61,365 bases of DNA from NCBI RefSeq assembly GCF_014349155.1, contig NZ_JACSIT010000051.1, forward strand, positions 1-61,365. The letters run 5' to 3'. This DNA comes from Neolewinella lacunae. Lineage in GTDB: Bacteria > Bacteroidota > Bacteroidia > Chitinophagales > Saprospiraceae. The first letter of the stretch is position 1; every line of letters begins with the position of its first letter. The position numbers and the translations under genes were made by a program. Below the pieces are notes generated by a model. It was not told the DNA's origin. It was given only the letters and a program-made list of their open reading frames with translations, and ran no database searches. Shown piece by piece: positions 55,059 to 61,365 of the stretch.

Positions 55059-55066
55059 TACCTTTG
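55059..55066 (+). promoter_or_regulatory. -7 element of kynA
   Basis: Perfect TAnnTTTG (TACCTTTG) 20 bp before the ATG. TTTG at 55031-55034 lies 24 bp upstream, slightly farther than optimal, and abuts the end of the MITE-like element. Confidence 0.5.
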
Positions 55067-55086
55067 CCGCACCAAAGCCACCTGCG

Positions 55087-56190
55087 ATGCAAAAAGAAGA
55101 GAAGTATTCGACCATCCACTACCACAATTATCTGGAGCTGGACCAGCTGCTGGCCCTGCAAAACAAGCGCAGCGCCGCGCTGGGCGAAAATGCCCACGAT
55201 GAGACGCTGTTCATCATCATGCACCAGGTGTACGAACTGTGGTTTAAGCAGATTTTGACCGAACTCGACTCCGTTTGCCACCTCTTTCGGGATGAGCGCG
55301 TCAACGAAGACAATATGAATACGGTGCTGCTGCGGCTGAAGCGGGTATCGGCCATCGTCAACCTCATGATCGAACAAATCCACGTGATGGAAACGCTGAC
55401 GCCACTGGATTTCCTGGATTTTCGCGATTACCTCTTCCCCGCCTCCGGCTTCCAGAGCATGCAGTTCCGAATGGTAGAATCTACGCTGGGGCTGCGCGAA
55501 GAAGATCGCCTGACCTACCACGGCAAGTCGTACAAAATTGTGTTTACGGATGCGCAACGGGCGCAATTGGACGCCATTGAGCAGGGCGGCAGCCTTTTCG
55601 AATTGGTGGAACGCTGGCTGGAGCGGACGCCTTTTCTACAGTTCGCGGGCTTCGATTTTCTGGCCGCCTACCGCGCGGCGGTGGACCGCATGATCGAAAA
55701 AGAGCAGGCCAACATTATGAACAGCGACTACCTGGCACCGGAGATGAAGGCCATGCGGCTACGGATGCTCGGCGATAGCAACAGTTATTTTAAGCACGTG
55801 CTTTCCCAGGCTGAACACGAACGGATGCTGGCCGCCGGTGAGTGCCGGCTTTCGTACCGCGCCACCGTGGCGGCCTTATTGATCAACCTGTACCGCGAAA
55901 AACCCATCCTCAACATCCCCTTCAACCTCCTGATGGAGCTGATGAACATCGATGAACTGCTGACCACCTGGCGCTACCGACACGCACAAATGGTGATGCG
56001 CATGATCGGCAATAAAATCGGTACTGGCGGTTCCTCGGGACACGATTATCTGGCCGCGACGGCCGCCAAGCACAAGATTTTCAAGGATTTGCACAACATC
56101 AGTTCGCTGCTCATTCCGCGGTCTGAACTGCCCGATTTGCCGGAGGATTTGAACCGGAATTTGGGCTTTTACCATTCGGCGCAGGTTTAA
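55087..56190 (+). CDS. kynA: tryptophan 2,3-dioxygenase
   Basis: 367 residues, heme enzyme opening the indole ring of tryptophan to N-formylkynurenine, first step of the kynurenine route. Family blocks: YHNYLELDQLLALQNKRS, DETLFIIMHQVYELWFKQIL (with the distal-site His), LDFLDFRDYLFPASGFQSMQFR (substrate-binding), and WRYRHAQMVMRMIGNKIGTGGSSGHDYL (proximal heme-ligand His and GTGGSSG loop). It is longer than the roughly 280-residue bacterial enzyme and closer to animal TDO length. No kynurenine-pathway partner gene is adjacent. The gene is bracketed by dispersed-repeat copies, a reverse copy upstream and a forward copy three bases after the stop. Confidence 0.93.
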   Translation: MQKEEKYSTIHYHNYLELDQLLALQNKRSAALGENAHDETLFIIMHQVYELWFKQILTELDSVCHLFRDERVNEDNMNTVLLRLKRVSAIVNLMIEQIHVMETLTPLDFLDFRDYLFPASGFQSMQFRMVESTLGLREEDRLTYHGKSYKIVFTDAQRAQLDAIEQGGSLFELVERWLERTPFLQFAGFDFLAAYRAAVDRMIEKEQANIMNSDYLAPEMKAMRLRMLGDSNSYFKHVLSQAEHERMLAAGECRLSYRATVAALLINLYREKPILNIPFNLLMELMNIDELLTTWRYRHAQMVMRMIGNKIGTGGSSGHDYLAATAAKHKIFKDLHNISSLLIPRSELPDLPEDLNRNLGFYHSAQV

Positions 56191-56193
56191 ATT

Positions 56194-56211
56194 GGGCGCG
56201 GACGCAGGTGC
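56194..56211 (+). repeat. 18-bp dispersed repeat after kynA
   Basis: GGGCGCGGACGCAGGTGC, beginning three bases after the kynA stop codon. Confidence 0.85.
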
Positions 56212-56237
56212 TGGGGAAGTCTTTAGGGAGATGGTTG

Positions 56238-56419
56238 GTCGGGCTGAAGTAGCGAACAATAACTTGCTGACCTTTGGTCTGAACAGTCGGGCTAAAGCCG
56301 CGACAATACCTTGGGGTCGGGCTGAAGCCGCGACAATAAATTGCTGACCTTTGGTCTGAACAGTCGGGCTAAAGCCGCGACAATACCTTGGGGTCGGGCT
56401 GAAGCCGCGACAATACCTT
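56238..56419. repeat. second array of the 31-bp hairpin repeat
   Basis: Five units of GTCGGGCTRAAGCCGCGAC-type sequence at about 56238, 56286, 56316, 56362 and 56392. Pairs are separated by a spacer containing GACCTTTGGTCTGAACA, a relative of the GACCTTCGGTC palindrome in the left-end array. It lies between kynA and the convergent small membrane protein gene. Confidence 0.88.
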
Positions 56420-56422
56420 GGA

Positions 56423-56908
56423 TTAGCCCAGTTTGAGTTTATCGAGGGAATTGGCGAGGCGGTCGACGTTTTTGCAGCCGATGAGGTAGCTTTCCCCGTC
56501 TTTGGTGGTGACGGAAAGTCCGTTGCGGCCGGAGAGGGAAAAGAAATGCTCGTTGGCGTAGCTCAGGTTGGCCCCTTGCCAGCGGGAGAGGAGAGGGGAG
56601 CGCACTACTACGCAGGAATCGACGTCTTCCCACTCAATTTTGCGGGCCTTGACGTGGATGGGGTGAAGCTTGTACTTGATGCACTTCTGGTCGATGGACA
56701 CCTTCATGCGCAAGCTACGCAGGTACCACATGATGCCGCCCAGGCCAGCGGCAATTGCCAGGCAGCCGAGGACATAGGTGAGCTCGGCGTTGCCTTGCCA
56801 GACGGCCTTGCCCGCAGCGAAGAGCGCACCTAAGCCACCCAGTGCAATGAGGGCCTGGATGCCGAGGTCGTTGAAGGATTGTTTTTCTTTATAGATCTTG
56901 TTAGCCAT
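56423..56908 (-). CDS. small PH-like membrane protein
   Basis: 161 residues from the ATG beginning MANKIYKEKQ; a longer frame adds 15 unlikely residues. There are two adjacent hydrophobic helices (about 16-34 and 42-60, ALIALGGLGALFAAG and VLGCLAIAAGLGGIMWY). A C-terminal soluble beta-rich domain of about 95 residues (IEWEDVDSCVVV, FFSLSGRNGLSVTTKDGESYLIGCKN) resembles bacterial PH-type domains. Function is unknown. It is divergent from the SLC12-type transporter, and its stop codon abuts the hairpin repeat array. Confidence 0.72.
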   Translation of the reverse strand: MANKIYKEKQSFNDLGIQALIALGGLGALFAAGKAVWQGNAELTYVLGCLAIAAGLGGIMWYLRSLRMKVSIDQKCIKYKLHPIHVKARKIEWEDVDSCVVVRSPLLSRWQGANLSYANEHFFSLSGRNGLSVTTKDGESYLIGCKNVDRLANSLDKLKLG

Positions 56909-56960
56909 GTTGGTTGGGGATGTTGTATTGCTAGAACGCTTAACGTACAGCAAATGTAGT

Positions 56961-56968
56961 TAACTTTG
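56961..56968 (+). promoter_or_regulatory. -7 element within a palindrome
   Basis: TAACTTTG matches TAnnTTTG and lies inside GTTAAC-TTTGA-GTTAAC, a 6-bp inverted repeat that could be an operator, 126 bp before the transporter ATG. A repressor site overlapping a promoter is inference. Confidence 0.4.
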
Positions 56969-57093
56969 AGTTAACATTGGGTTTACCTGTAAAAAACATT
57001 GCGAATTTAACATTGGTTCGCCCGGGCTGGACGGTGGCCCTTATCTTCGTCCCCGGCAGCCGGCGCCTTGTTCCTGCCCAGCTTTTTGATGCG

Positions 57094-59268
57094 ATGACCA
57101 CCCGCGCGAAAAAATTTGGCACCTTCGGGGGTGTATTTACTCCCACGATCCTGACCGTCCTGGGGGTGATCGTGTTCCTGCGCCTGGGATGGGTGGTGGG
57201 GAATGCGGGCCTGCTGGGGGCTTGGCTCATCATCCTGATTGCTTTTTCCATTTCCCTGTGTACGGCGCTGTCGATGTCGTCCATCACCACCAATACCCGC
57301 ATCGGGGCGGGTGGGGCCTACGCCATTGTCTCGCGGTCGTTGGGGCTGGAGGTGGGGGGAAGTCTGGGGATCCCGCGCTACATCTCCCAGGGTTTGGCGG
57401 TAACGATGTACATCTTCGGTTTTCGGGAAGGCTGGCTGGTGCTGTTCCCGGAGCATCCGGCCTTTTTGGTGGATCTGGGGGTATTTACGCTGGTGTACCT
57501 GATTGCCTACCTGAGTGCGCGCCTGGCGGTGAGCATCCAATTTGTGGTGCTGGGGGTGATTGTGCTGGCGCTGCTTTCGGTGGTGCTGGCGGCGTACTTC
57601 GGGTCGATGCGGTTTGCTACGGCGGAGGTGGCGCGCTTCGGGAATTACGCGGGCATGGCCAGGGAGGGGGCAGACAATTTCTGGGTCGTCTTCGCGGTCT
57701 TTTTCCCCGCCGCGACGGGGGTGATGGCGGGGGCAAATATGTCGGGCGATCTGCAAAACCCGGGCCGGAGCATCCCCCGGGGTACGCTCTGGGCCATCGG
57801 GGTGAGCCTGGTGACTTATCTGGCCTTGGCGTACTGGATTGCCCGTTCGGCAACGGAGCAGGAGATGATTAGCAATTACACGGTGATGATAGAAAAGGCC
57901 TTCGTGCCCGAGCTGGTGATTGCCGGCGTGCTGGGCGCTACTTTTTCATCGGCGCTGGCGGCCATGATTGGCTCTTCGCGCATTCTTTTTGCCATGGGGG
58001 AACACCGCGTCATGCCCGAAGGGGAGTGGCTGGAGCGGGTAGATAAATCCGGGCAGCCCCGCAACGCCATGTTGGTCACCGGCGTCCTGGTTTTTCTGGC
58101 CATGTTGCTGCGCGACCTCAACGCGGTGGCGCCGCTGGTGACGATGTTTTTTCTGATCAGTTACTCGATGATCAACATCGTCGTCATTATTGAGCAACAG
58201 CTGAACCTGATCAGTTTTCGCCCGCAGTTTACCGTTCACCGCGTCATTCCCTGGTTAGGACTGGGGGGCAGTTTGCTCACGATGTTTATCATCAACCCCG
58301 TCATCAGTCTGGTTTCCTGGACGCTGATCATCTTCGTGTACAGCATCCTGAGCCGGCGGAAATTGGAGACGAAATTTGAGGACGTCCGTAGTGGCCTCTT
58401 CACGTCCTTTGCGGAGTGGGCGGCCAAGAAAACGGCCACCAATGCCTACCAGCAAGAGCGCTCGTGGAAGCCCAACCTGCTCATCCCCACGGCCGACGTA
58501 GCGGCGGTGCAGGGGGCCTTTACGATCATCAAAGATTTGGCCTATCCCAAGGGCGGTGCGGTGTTGATGGGGGTGGGCGCCGGAGCAAAAGGTAATCTCG
58601 ACGCCAGCTTGCACCTGATGGCGGATACTTTCCGGAACGATGAAGTCCACTCTTCCGTCGCTTTGATGCGCAACGAAAAATTTGGCGAAGCGGTCAATGC
58701 TGGTAACCAGGCGCTGATGGCCTCGTTTTTTCGTCCCAACATCGTCTTTCTCAACCTGCTGGAGGCTGCGCCGGTGGTGGCGGATTTTCCGTCCATCGTC
58801 AGTGAGGCTTGTCGGCTGGAGCTGGGCTGCATCATTTACGCACCGCATCCGCTCGCGGGACTGGGGCAGCGGCAGCGGGTAAACGTGTGGATGCGTTCCC
58901 AGGCACCGCACTGGACGGTTTCGGCCGCTCACCAGACCCAGGACCTGGCCCTGCTGCTGGCCTACAAGTTGAAGCTCAACTGGAAAGCCCGGGTGCGCAT
59001 CATCACCGTCATTGAGGCGGCTGAGGATGCGCCTAAGGCCCACCGCTTTTTGCAGGAGGTCATTGATCTGGCGCGATTGCCGATTGATGAGCGACTGGTG
59101 GTGCACGGGGCTTTTCACACCGAGATTGCCAATGCCCCTGCGGCCGACCTTAACTTCTTCGGCATCCACCCGGGGCAGTCCATGGATGGCTTGCAGGAGA
59201 TGGCCAGCCGCGTAGGCAGTAGTTGTCTTTTTGTGCTGGACTCGGGGCATGAGAATATTTTTGCTTAA
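57094..59268 (+). CDS. SLC12/APC-superfamily cation-chloride cotransporter-like permease
   Basis: 724 residues from the ATG beginning MTTRAKKFGTFGGVFTP; the frame is open to 56977 but the extra 39 residues have no family character. About 12 membrane helices lie in residues 15-425. APC-family elements are GTFGGVFTPTILTVLGVIVFLRLGWVVG (helix 1, with the unwound ion site), TNTRIGAGGAYAIVSRSLG and MAGANMSGDLQNPGRSIPRGT, the last typical of Na-K-Cl type cotransporters. The C-terminal cytosolic domain (about 440-724) has the Rossmann-like fold found in SLC12 relatives (PNLLIPTADVAAVQGAF, LVVHGAFHTEI). Ion or amino-acid substrate cannot be fixed from sequence. Confidence 0.88.
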   Translation: MTTRAKKFGTFGGVFTPTILTVLGVIVFLRLGWVVGNAGLLGAWLIILIAFSISLCTALSMSSITTNTRIGAGGAYAIVSRSLGLEVGGSLGIPRYISQGLAVTMYIFGFREGWLVLFPEHPAFLVDLGVFTLVYLIAYLSARLAVSIQFVVLGVIVLALLSVVLAAYFGSMRFATAEVARFGNYAGMAREGADNFWVVFAVFFPAATGVMAGANMSGDLQNPGRSIPRGTLWAIGVSLVTYLALAYWIARSATEQEMISNYTVMIEKAFVPELVIAGVLGATFSSALAAMIGSSRILFAMGEHRVMPEGEWLERVDKSGQPRNAMLVTGVLVFLAMLLRDLNAVAPLVTMFFLISYSMINIVVIIEQQLNLISFRPQFTVHRVIPWLGLGGSLLTMFIINPVISLVSWTLIIFVYSILSRRKLETKFEDVRSGLFTSFAEWAAKKTATNAYQQERSWKPNLLIPTADVAAVQGAFTIIKDLAYPKGGAVLMGVGAGAKGNLDASLHLMADTFRNDEVHSSVALMRNEKFGEAVNAGNQALMASFFRPNIVFLNLLEAAPVVADFPSIVSEACRLELGCIIYAPHPLAGLGQRQRVNVWMRSQAPHWTVSAAHQTQDLALLLAYKLKLNWKARVRIITVIEAAEDAPKAHRFLQEVIDLARLPIDERLVVHGAFHTEIANAPAADLNFFGIHPGQSMDGLQEMASRVGSSCLFVLDSGHENIFA

Positions 59269-59281
59269 CAGGAGTTTGGTT

Positions 59282-59299
59282 GACCTTCGGTCTTTTTTT
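59282..59299 (+). terminator. terminator after the transporter
   Basis: GACC-TTC-GGTC followed by seven Ts. The same GACCTTCGGTC palindrome occurs within the left-end repeat array. Confidence 0.6.
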
Positions 59300-59303
59300 G
59301 AAC

Positions 59304-59330
59304 CACTAAGAACACTAAGAGCACTAAGAA
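59304..59330. repeat. three 9-bp CACTAAGAA-type units
   Basis: CACTAAGAA, CACTAAGAG, CACTAAGAA in tandem between transporter and aceK, both of which end here. Confidence 0.8.
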
Positions 59331-59399
59331 ATTGGTTGAGCCGCTGCGCGGCGAATCCCAGGTTCATTCGCTGCAAAGCAAACAAGCTATAACTAGGCT

Positions 59400-61205
59400 T
59401 CAAATAAGCGGGGGCAGTTGCAAAAAGCGCTGCCCCGTCCGGTAGGGAAACACGTCCATGATTTCGCCGGCGAGGAGGCGCTGCTTGATGTCGTTCCAAA
59501 AGTTGGCGTCGAAGATTTCGCCGTGTACTTGCCGGAGGTAAGTCAGGTTGGGGCCGGCGCGCATCAGAAAACCGGGAAATTCCTCGGGGAAGATGTCTTT
59601 GGGGCCAACGTGGTACCAGGGTTTGCTGGCCATTTCTTCTTCGTAAGTGCGGGGCTCGGGGATGTGGCGGAAGTTGCAGTCGGTGACGAGCTCAATCTCA
59701 TCGTAGTCGTAAAAAACGACGCGGTTGACGCGGGTAACGCCAAAGTTTTTCAGCAGCAAATCGCCCGGGAAGATGTTGGCGGCGGCGAGCTGTTTAATGG
59801 CCCGTCCGTAATCACGCAGGGCCTTTTGGGCGAGTTCCTCCGGGGCGGTTTCCAGATAGAGATTGAGCGGCGTCATTTTTTTCTCGACGTAGACGTGCGA
59901 TAGCAGGACGCTATCGGTGGTAAGCTCCACTTTGGAAGGAGCCGTGGCCAGCAATTCCGCCAGGCATTCGGGCGCGAAACGGTCGCGGGGCAGCGCCAGT
60001 TTTTCGAAGAGGTAGCTATCGGCCATGCGGCCAACGCGGTCGTGGTGTTTTACCAGGTCGTACTTTTCTTTAACGATCTCGGCGGTTACCTGCTTGGGCG
60101 GCGCGAACTTATCGCGGATGATTTTGAAGACCATGTTCAGGGTGGGCATGGTAAAAACGTACATTACCATGCCCGCAATGCCGGGGGCGGTGCTGAAGTT
60201 TTCCTCCTCCGCTCCTGGTTCTTCGCCCTGCACCTGCGGCCGCGCCCCCGAAAAACTGTTCTGCGGAACGATTTGCGTCTGGCGGAAGTGTCGCCGGAGC
60301 TCACGGTAAAAGACCGTTTTGCCGTGTTTTTCGAAGCCGATGGCGTTGTAAAGTTCGCTCAGGGCCTTGGTGGGCAGGAAGGTGTGGAGGAAATCGACCA
60401 TGTCGCTGGGCACCGTGATGTCGGCCAAAAAATACGAACGGTGGTAGCTGAAAATGGAGGAAACCTGGTCGCTTTCCAGCAGGAGGGCATCGATGAGGAT
60501 GCCGCGGCCGTTGGGGTGCAGCAGGGGCAAAATGAAGGGGTAGGTGCGGTCGTTTTTGAGCAGCCGCCCGACGATGTAGGCCGATTTATTGCGGTAAAAA
60601 AGGGAGCTGAGGATTTCGAGGCGGTCGTGCGGACCCCGGCCGCCGCACGCCGCCAGGTGGGCCGAAAAACGCTCGGCCACCAGCTGGATGTCGCGCTCGC
60701 GGTCGTCCCACTCGGCGTCGAAAGGGAAACGGTCGAGGAGGTCGCGCAGCACTTCCGGCAGCGGAAGATCACCCAGGTTGTAGTCGATGCTGATGTGGGT
60801 GAGGCCCTGAAACTCGCGGTAGCTGCCAGTGCGGGAAACGAACATCAGGTCGCGGTCGGCCCCCACCTGGTGGAAATGGCGGTACACCGAATTGTAGAAG
60901 GTTTCGGCGATGTTGCGGGTGTTGAAATGGTAGATTTCTTCGGCGAAGGCGTCTTTGACCTTGCGCCAGAAGTCGGGTGGGGTAGGGGTGCCGGCTAAAA
61001 TCTCCGCCACGGCGCGCGTGGTATCGTCAACGTCATCGCGATAGAGCGAAATACGGCTCCGTGCATCAGCCTGGGTGCCGTGCCAATCGCGCTGCTCAAA
61101 GCGGATGCGGGCCCGCTTGGTGATGAGCTTGAAGCGGTAGAAGTAATCCATGTAGCCCATCAGGATCTGGTGGCTTACGTCGAAGTGTTTGAGGGCGTCG
61201 AACAT
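59400..61205 (-). CDS. aceK: isocitrate dehydrogenase kinase/phosphatase
   Basis: 601 residues (E. coli AceK has 578). Bifunctional enzyme that switches isocitrate dehydrogenase off by phosphorylation so carbon enters the glyoxylate shunt, and reverses it. Family blocks: FDVSHQILMGYMDYFYRFKLIT near the N-terminus; GMVMYVFTMPTLNMVFKIIRDKFAPPK and EHDRVGRMAD-like KHHDRVGRMADSYLFEKLAL; and AIKQLAAANIFPGDLLLKNFGVTR with VFYDYDEIELVTDCNFRHIPEPR, which carries the catalytic Asp residues. A copy of the 18-bp dispersed repeat lies in frame (encoding GARPQVQ) just before the nucleotide-binding block, as part of a Glu-rich insertion. Isocitrate lyase and malate synthase genes are not adjacent, unlike the enteric aceBAK operon. 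Confidence 0.93.
   Translation of the reverse strand: MFDALKHFDVSHQILMGYMDYFYRFKLITKRARIRFEQRDWHGTQADARSRISLYRDDVDDTTRAVAEILAGTPTPPDFWRKVKDAFAEEIYHFNTRNIAETFYNSVYRHFHQVGADRDLMFVSRTGSYREFQGLTHISIDYNLGDLPLPEVLRDLLDRFPFDAEWDDRERDIQLVAERFSAHLAACGGRGPHDRLEILSSLFYRNKSAYIVGRLLKNDRTYPFILPLLHPNGRGILIDALLLESDQVSSIFSYHRSYFLADITVPSDMVDFLHTFLPTKALSELYNAIGFEKHGKTVFYRELRRHFRQTQIVPQNSFSGARPQVQGEEPGAEEENFSTAPGIAGMVMYVFTMPTLNMVFKIIRDKFAPPKQVTAEIVKEKYDLVKHHDRVGRMADSYLFEKLALPRDRFAPECLAELLATAPSKVELTTDSVLLSHVYVEKKMTPLNLYLETAPEELAQKALRDYGRAIKQLAAANIFPGDLLLKNFGVTRVNRVVFYDYDEIELVTDCNFRHIPEPRTYEEEMASKPWYHVGPKDIFPEEFPGFLMRAGPNLTYLRQVHGEIFDANFWNDIKQRLLAGEIMDVFPYRTGQRFLQLPPLI
60230..60247 (-). repeat. dispersed repeat inside aceK
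   Basis: Perfect GCACCTGCGGCCGCGCCC on the + strand, so the aceK mRNA reads the forward motif and translates it in frame as GARPQVQ. Confidence 0.85.
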
Positions 61206-61211
61206 GGGGGG

Positions 61212-61251
61212 GAATGAGCGAATGCGTGAATGAGTGAATGCGTGAATGGGG
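61212..61251. repeat. five 8-bp GAATGnGT units
   Basis: GAATGAGC, GAATGCGT, GAATGAGT, GAATGCGT, GAATGGGG in tandem immediately upstream of the aceK start. Variation in copy number here could affect aceK expression. Confidence 0.85.
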
Positions 61252-61314
61252 CTACCGCGAGCGACACGCTAGGGATAGTTCAATTAAGTGTGTCTGGGTT
61301 AGTTATTACTCTAT

Positions 61315-61333
61315 CGCAAGGCGTAGCCTTGCG
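61315..61333. other. 19-nt palindrome at right edge
   Basis: CGCAAGGC-GTA-GCCTTGCG, perfect 8-bp arms. The gene or element it belongs to lies beyond the window. Confidence 0.6.
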
Positions 61334-61365
61334 ACGAGCGCGCGATCCGCGCCGCACAGTCGGAG

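Overview
The window reads as chromosomal DNA of a moderately GC-rich, non-Bacteroides member of the Bacteroidota, most likely a marine or sediment Saprospirales/Lewinella-type organism. The phylum assignment rests on four things seen here: C-terminal type IX secretion (T9SS) sorting domains, long secreted proteins built from PKD/Ig-like repeats, the Bacteroidota -7 promoter element TAnnTTTG in front of several genes, and the phylum-typical order xerC - tRNA-Thr/Tyr/Gly/Thr - tuf - tRNA-Trp - secE - nusG - rplKAJL - rpoBC. The order/family guess is inference from protein style and base composition.

Layout. 1-1062 is a gene-free repeat array. 1063-12402 holds a membrane TPR/HTH regulator, two SxxK serine hydrolases of the class A beta-lactamase fold, an MFS-like transporter fused to HEAT repeats, and a secreted PEP-synthase/PPDK-like protein. 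12745-15474 is a complete TRAP transporter (dctP-dctQ-dctM). 15936-27801 encodes a 3580-residue T9SS cargo protein, with a large internal duplication, and a smaller T9SS cargo protein. 28112-32348 holds a vWA-domain protein next to a divergent, short adenylosuccinate-synthetase-like enzyme, a formiminotransferase and a TPR lipoprotein. 32509-48296 is the core information-processing block (xerC, five tRNAs, tuf, secE, nusG, four ribosomal proteins, rpoB, rpoC). 48873-61205 holds a NarL-type response regulator, a 1521-residue surface protein, tryptophan 2,3-dioxygenase, a small PH-like membrane protein, an SLC12-type transporter and AceK.

The most unusual content is between and inside the genes. 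(1) An 18-bp motif GGGCGCGGNCGCAGGTGC recurs 15 times counting both orientations. It caps two homologous 334/340-bp MITE-like elements, forms a 97-bp inverted-repeat element between rpoB and rpoC, and lies in frame inside the purA-like gene and aceK. (2) A 31-bp hairpin repeat forms a roughly 15-copy array at the left end and a five-copy array near 56.3 kb. (3) The single intact tRNA-Trp gene is flanked by two tandem 145-bp units carrying its 5' half and two tandem 181-bp units carrying its 3' half. These halves are interrupted by short palindromic inserts, including one at the anticodon-loop position used by archaeal/eukaryal tRNA introns. (4) hpf/raiA, usually expected between xerC and the tRNA cluster in this phylum, is absent.

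Functionally the block is mostly housekeeping transcription/translation genes, plus envelope and secreted proteins and small-molecule transport. No rRNA, CRISPR, prophage or transposase gene was recognised.
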